Shown piece by piece: positions 60,501 to 64,000 of a DNA stretch of 64,000 nucleotides. The notes under the pieces were generated by a model, which was not told where the DNA came from, did no database searches, and saw only the letters and a list, made by a program, of their open reading frames with translations. Both the position numbers and the translations under genes were made by a program. The DNA comes from Macrobrachium rosenbergii (taxonomy: Eukaryota > Arthropoda > Malacostraca > Decapoda > Palaemonidae): NCBI RefSeq assembly GCF_040412425.1, contig NC_089767.1:40743009-40807008 (forward strand), read 5' to 3'. The stretch's first letter is position 1. Each line of letters begins with the position of its first letter.

Positions 60501-63500
60501 ATCATGGCCTCTGCAACAGGGTACGGCAACAATCTCTCTCTAGTTGAAGTTACGTTGCTATCCAGTCGTTGCCGGAAATGTGCTACCTGTTAATGTACAA
60601 ATTCAATGTTTATACCAGCCCATTGCTCATATTTAACATTCAAGAAATACATACACTGGGTATGTATAAACCAAGAAATACATTACATTTGTTACATTTT
60701 AATTAGATGGTAGGTTTTGTAAGATGGAATCATTTAATAATTTTCGTATTGGTAGGTTGTAAGTCAAACTGATTTAATAACAAGAAATAATTTGATCTTG
60801 CTACTGTACATCATCTGGTCACGAAAAAACTCTTACCTCTGATGGGTTGGTGAGGGCTGCCTTAAGAATGTGCCCACTATTGAGGCCACTAGTAATGGGT
60901 GAGGTGACAGGAGGCGTGAGGGCACTGGAAATTGGCATTGGGATGGGAGAGTTCGCTAAAGAAGTTGTACCTGATGTCATCAATGGATCTAGGCTTAATT
61001 TCTTCTCAGAAGCAGGGGCTCCTGGCTTCATTTGACCATTCTTCTTATTCTTCTTTTTGTACTTTACCTTGAATAAACAAATTATACGGTAAGCTTTTAA
61101 ATATTTCAAACAGGTGAAATATAATATGGTAAGTTTCAACATAAAATATTTTTTAATTATATCTTCATAATAATTTACAAGAGTGATCACTGTTTCATAA
61201 AATCCAAAGTACAATACAATACATCCCAGGATGTAAATCAAAATGGCTAAAGGAGTAATTTGTGTGTGTTATGGTCAGTACTCCTTCTGACCTGATACCC
61301 AACAACGTATTAGTATTTTCTCACTGGTCCATGCAGTGCCACACAAGAAGCATTTGTTGTGTACAGGAGTGTCCACACAACTGCTTTTAATCAGTGTCGT
61401 CACTGGAGGTCTTGTCTTCGCGGAAAGGATTTAGACACTATCCTTCACTTCTAAGTTTATTTCAAGTACACACTCTTGTTCCAACTGTATTGTCACAAAA
61501 ACATATATTGCAGAGTCCTATTCCCACAAAAGAGACAAAATCAAAGCAGTCCTTTTTTCTTAACACTACATCTAAGAGGGTGAATACACTCATTTCTATC
61601 AAAGTTATATTGGAAAAAAAAAAGCATTTAAGACCATTTAATGAAACTAAATGTCATGCTTACAAAGTTCACAGAGAGAAATGCTACAATGAACTGCGCT
61701 GATTAACATATTAATAGCTACAGAATATAACAGAAACAGCACCAACTAAGAATAAAGATAATAACAAAGTTACTTGTTACTATTTTCAATCAAATTACAT
61801 GCAGTGCTCAGGAAATAGTAAGGCATGAAAATGAAAACAGGCCACACATCACTGACAAAACATGTCCAGCCGAATTCTGAAAGTTACTATGCCATGCATG
61901 GCAACAAAATAACAAAGGTAGAAGTCTTTGCCACATTATAGACAGGAAATGTCTAAAATGTATGACCAACAATTAAGCAAATAAAGCAGCTTTAAAGAAT
62001 GTGAGGCAATTTATGCTATTAAGCTAGTTCACAGCAATAGCATTCCCATCTACCCAGGTATATTTAAATAGCAAGAATAGGTTTGGCTGCTAAATATTCA
62101 AATGAATAAAATACTGATCAGTTTTAATCTTGAAAACTATCATTTATTTATCTGACACCTAAATATTGTAAGGATAAATTTCTTCAAGTACAGTATATAT
62201 ATTTGCTTTTGGTTGCTTTTAGGATCAGTAACTGTAATGCTGACATACTGAAATTTTAAATAAAAGGCATTTGAATTTTCTCTGATACTAAAACTAGCCA
62301 AAAGTTATATATACAGTATATATATACTATAGAAGCATATTCCCAATCTATTTTCCATCATTAAATAGACATCCTAGGGCAAGCCACATAAATATATACC
62401 AAAGCTAACACTGGAGCAACATTTAGCAAGTAACAACAAGCATAAAGTAAGGCACTTCCATTAAAGTTGCTTCAACGAGCATTATTATAGCAACACAAAT
62501 TAATTTCTTTGTACAAAACTAAAGCTAGCTGTTACTTGCATTATGCAATATTTCAGTGTTTCTGCGCTCAATGAAGCACTATAAGCTACAGTTGAGGATC
62601 GTGCTTGAGGGGCAATGGCACCTTACCTCCATTCCAATATTAGTCATAAGCTACACTTTGTTAATAAGCAGATAACCCTCACCATCTGTCCTTGAGCTTG
62701 TTGAGAAAAAACCTACAAGAAACCACTCGCTCCAAAGGGTTAGTGGAAAAGTGTTCTCGTTATGAACCAAACAGTGTTCACATCAGGATGATAATTGCTT
62801 GTCAACACATGTAAATTACTTTTAATAAAAAAATATAATCAGTTCAGTTCAGTTACAGAACTAATGAATCTGATAATTTAAATAATAGAAATAATAGAGA
62901 ATAAAAAATAAAAAACCTGAGTCTCGTGATGTGGGAATACAAGTCTAAAATGTCTCACTTGGTTTCACAGTTTGTTTTATTTTCAAAACAAGTTTATTCA
63001 CAGCACATTGTTTACTCCATTGCTGGGTGAAGGGAGGGTTCTTGGCAGTGTCAACCTCTTCAAATGTCAAAACTTCTTGTTCTCTTCTTTATAAGCTAGC
63101 AAGAATGGAATATAATAGTACTATCAAATTCCTTCTGTTACTAAACTGTTCTTGGGGGTAACAACATTGCAAGTGATTAAAAGAAGCACGAGACCATTAC
63201 AAAATCTTACCTTGTATAAATTATATACTGCTCCAGAGTTACGACCGCCAGGCATTCGGTCTTCTCTCACAGCTAAAATTGAATGGGAGGAAAAGTTGTG
63301 CTATTACACTCATTTTTACAGGTCGAGAATTTGATATCAGTGTTTTCAAACAGTTAAACAAAATGGAATGAAATATAAGTATATTTACATGAAAAAGTAT
63401 TACAAAATAAAAAGCCAGTCTTAAATTTCAGATACATACCAGCAAGAACCATGCCTTGACGTAAACATTTCTGGAATCGACAATACTGACATCGGTTACG

Positions 63501-64000
63501 CTGTGCTTTTGTGATTTCACAATCACCATCAGCTACACAAGTGTACACCCGCTTATTTTGCACTGTTCTCTTGAAAAAACCTTTGCACCTGCAATATGAA
63601 TTCTATAATTAGCGAGAAGCATTTGTTATCTACAATCCAAAGAAACCTTTATAAAGACATAAAGCAACAAATCACTGTACAGTAATTCAGCAATTAAACT
63701 TACCCTTCACAAGTGATGATGCCATAATGAAGACCAGTTGCCCGGTCCTCACAGATCATACATATCATCGGTTGGTCATCTTCATCGTCTTCTGTTTGAG
63801 TAGGCTGCGCTGGAACACTAACTCCAGTATCCATGCCGTTGGCACGAGCTCCCCACATTCCGACAGTAGTTAGATTGAGAGCTGCTTGAGAATCTGGCTG
63901 AGTTTGAGGCAACTGACTTCTGTCTCCGGCCCAAAGTCTTTCCATATTGAGTGGAGCTGAAGGATGTCTCTGAGTTTCAACACTGGTGGGTGAGTGTACA
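57517..64000 (-). CDS. HR4: HR4 nuclear receptor, 3' part (9 exons, 5' end off window)
   Basis: Orphan nuclear receptor of the NR6A type. Insect HR4 acts in the nucleus as an ecdysone-induced regulator. Exons in transcript order: 64000-63704 (open at the window edge), 63588-63440, 63272-63211, 61067-60837, 60586-60452, 60295-60032, 59805-59613, 59455-59325, 57597-57517. Junctions are GT-AG and the phases join to 514 residues plus TAG. The zinc fingers read [19 protein letters not shown]-box CEGCKGFFKR, then CVADGDC and CQYC. The C-terminal extension [20 protein letters not shown] and following VKYKK match insect HR4. A Ser/Pro/Thr-rich hinge lies in 61067-60837. The ligand-binding domain carries [20 protein letters not shown]. 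The end [20 protein letters not shown] resembles the HR4 C-terminus. ATG at 63945 is internal, because the frame stays open to the edge ([10 protein letters not shown]...). The Asp/Glu-rich run just before the first zinc finger is unremarkable. Confidence 0.95.
57598..59324. other. HR4 last intron (1.7 kb)
   Basis: No exon recognised. A 65-codon minus-strand frame (58533-58730) lacks a domain. Confidence 0.6.
60353..60456. repeat. 48-bp duplication at the HR4 exon 5 donor
   Basis: TATATAAGGTAATAGTATGG, AAAATAACATAAATTTTTGA and GACATACATA occur twice in a row, 48 bp apart, immediately inside the intron beside the exon ending at 60452. The GT of the true donor is outside the duplicated part, but a GTATGT four bases in is duplicated. 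Confidence 0.85.
61068..63210. other. HR4 intron between DBD extension and hinge exons (2.1 kb)
   Basis: AT-rich; no exon, tRNA or clear mobile element recognised. Confidence 0.6.

Noticed and set aside
60847..61035. 62-codon plus-strand frame
   Set aside because: Antisense to the HR4 hinge exon.

Overview
The window is animal nuclear DNA, most likely from a decapod crustacean (a penaeid shrimp or relative). I infer this from three things. The genes have many introns and encode arthropod-type proteins, including the ecdysone-cascade receptor HR4. Long GA/CT and TA dinucleotide arrays are very frequent. Several dispersed repeats resemble families I associate with decapod genomes. There are no bacterial-type operons, and most open frames shorter than about 150 codons are chance frames, microsatellite read-through or transposon debris.

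Three protein genes are supported. (1) On the minus strand, the 5' part of WDR26 has two coding exons, at 9135-8858 and 1604-1448. They encode a poly-Gln N-terminus and the LisH/CTLH region; the WD40 exons lie left of the window. (2) On the plus strand, MCM5 is complete in 13 coding exons between 32821 and 46082 and encodes 732 residues. A palindromic E2F-type site lies about 100 bp upstream of its ATG. (3) On the minus strand, the HR4 (NR6A-type nuclear receptor) gene runs from the right edge to its stop codon at 57517. Nine exons are visible, encoding the DNA-binding domain, hinge, ligand-binding domain and C-terminus; the 5' end lies beyond base 64000.

WDR26 and MCM5 are divergent, separated by about 23.7 kb (9.1-32.8 kb). 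This spacer is packed with long dinucleotide arrays and decayed transposons: several relics of non-LTR reverse transcriptases, a hAT-type MITE nested in one of them, a SINE-like repeat and a foldback element. A 145-bp tandem repeat array ends just before the MCM5 promoter. MCM5 and HR4 are convergent, separated by about 11.4 kb. Most of that spacer is a head-to-tail duplication of a 4.2-kb unit (about 47311-51503 and 51504-55684), each copy holding a decayed LINE with reverse transcriptase and RNase H remnants.

The three genes do not form a pathway: WDR26 belongs to the CTLH ubiquitin ligase, MCM5 to the replicative helicase and HR4 to steroid-responsive transcription. I found no convincing new biological system. 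The points most worth checking are the 4.2-kb duplication (real or assembly), the repeat array beside the MCM5 promoter, and the nested transposon whose removal restores a reading frame.
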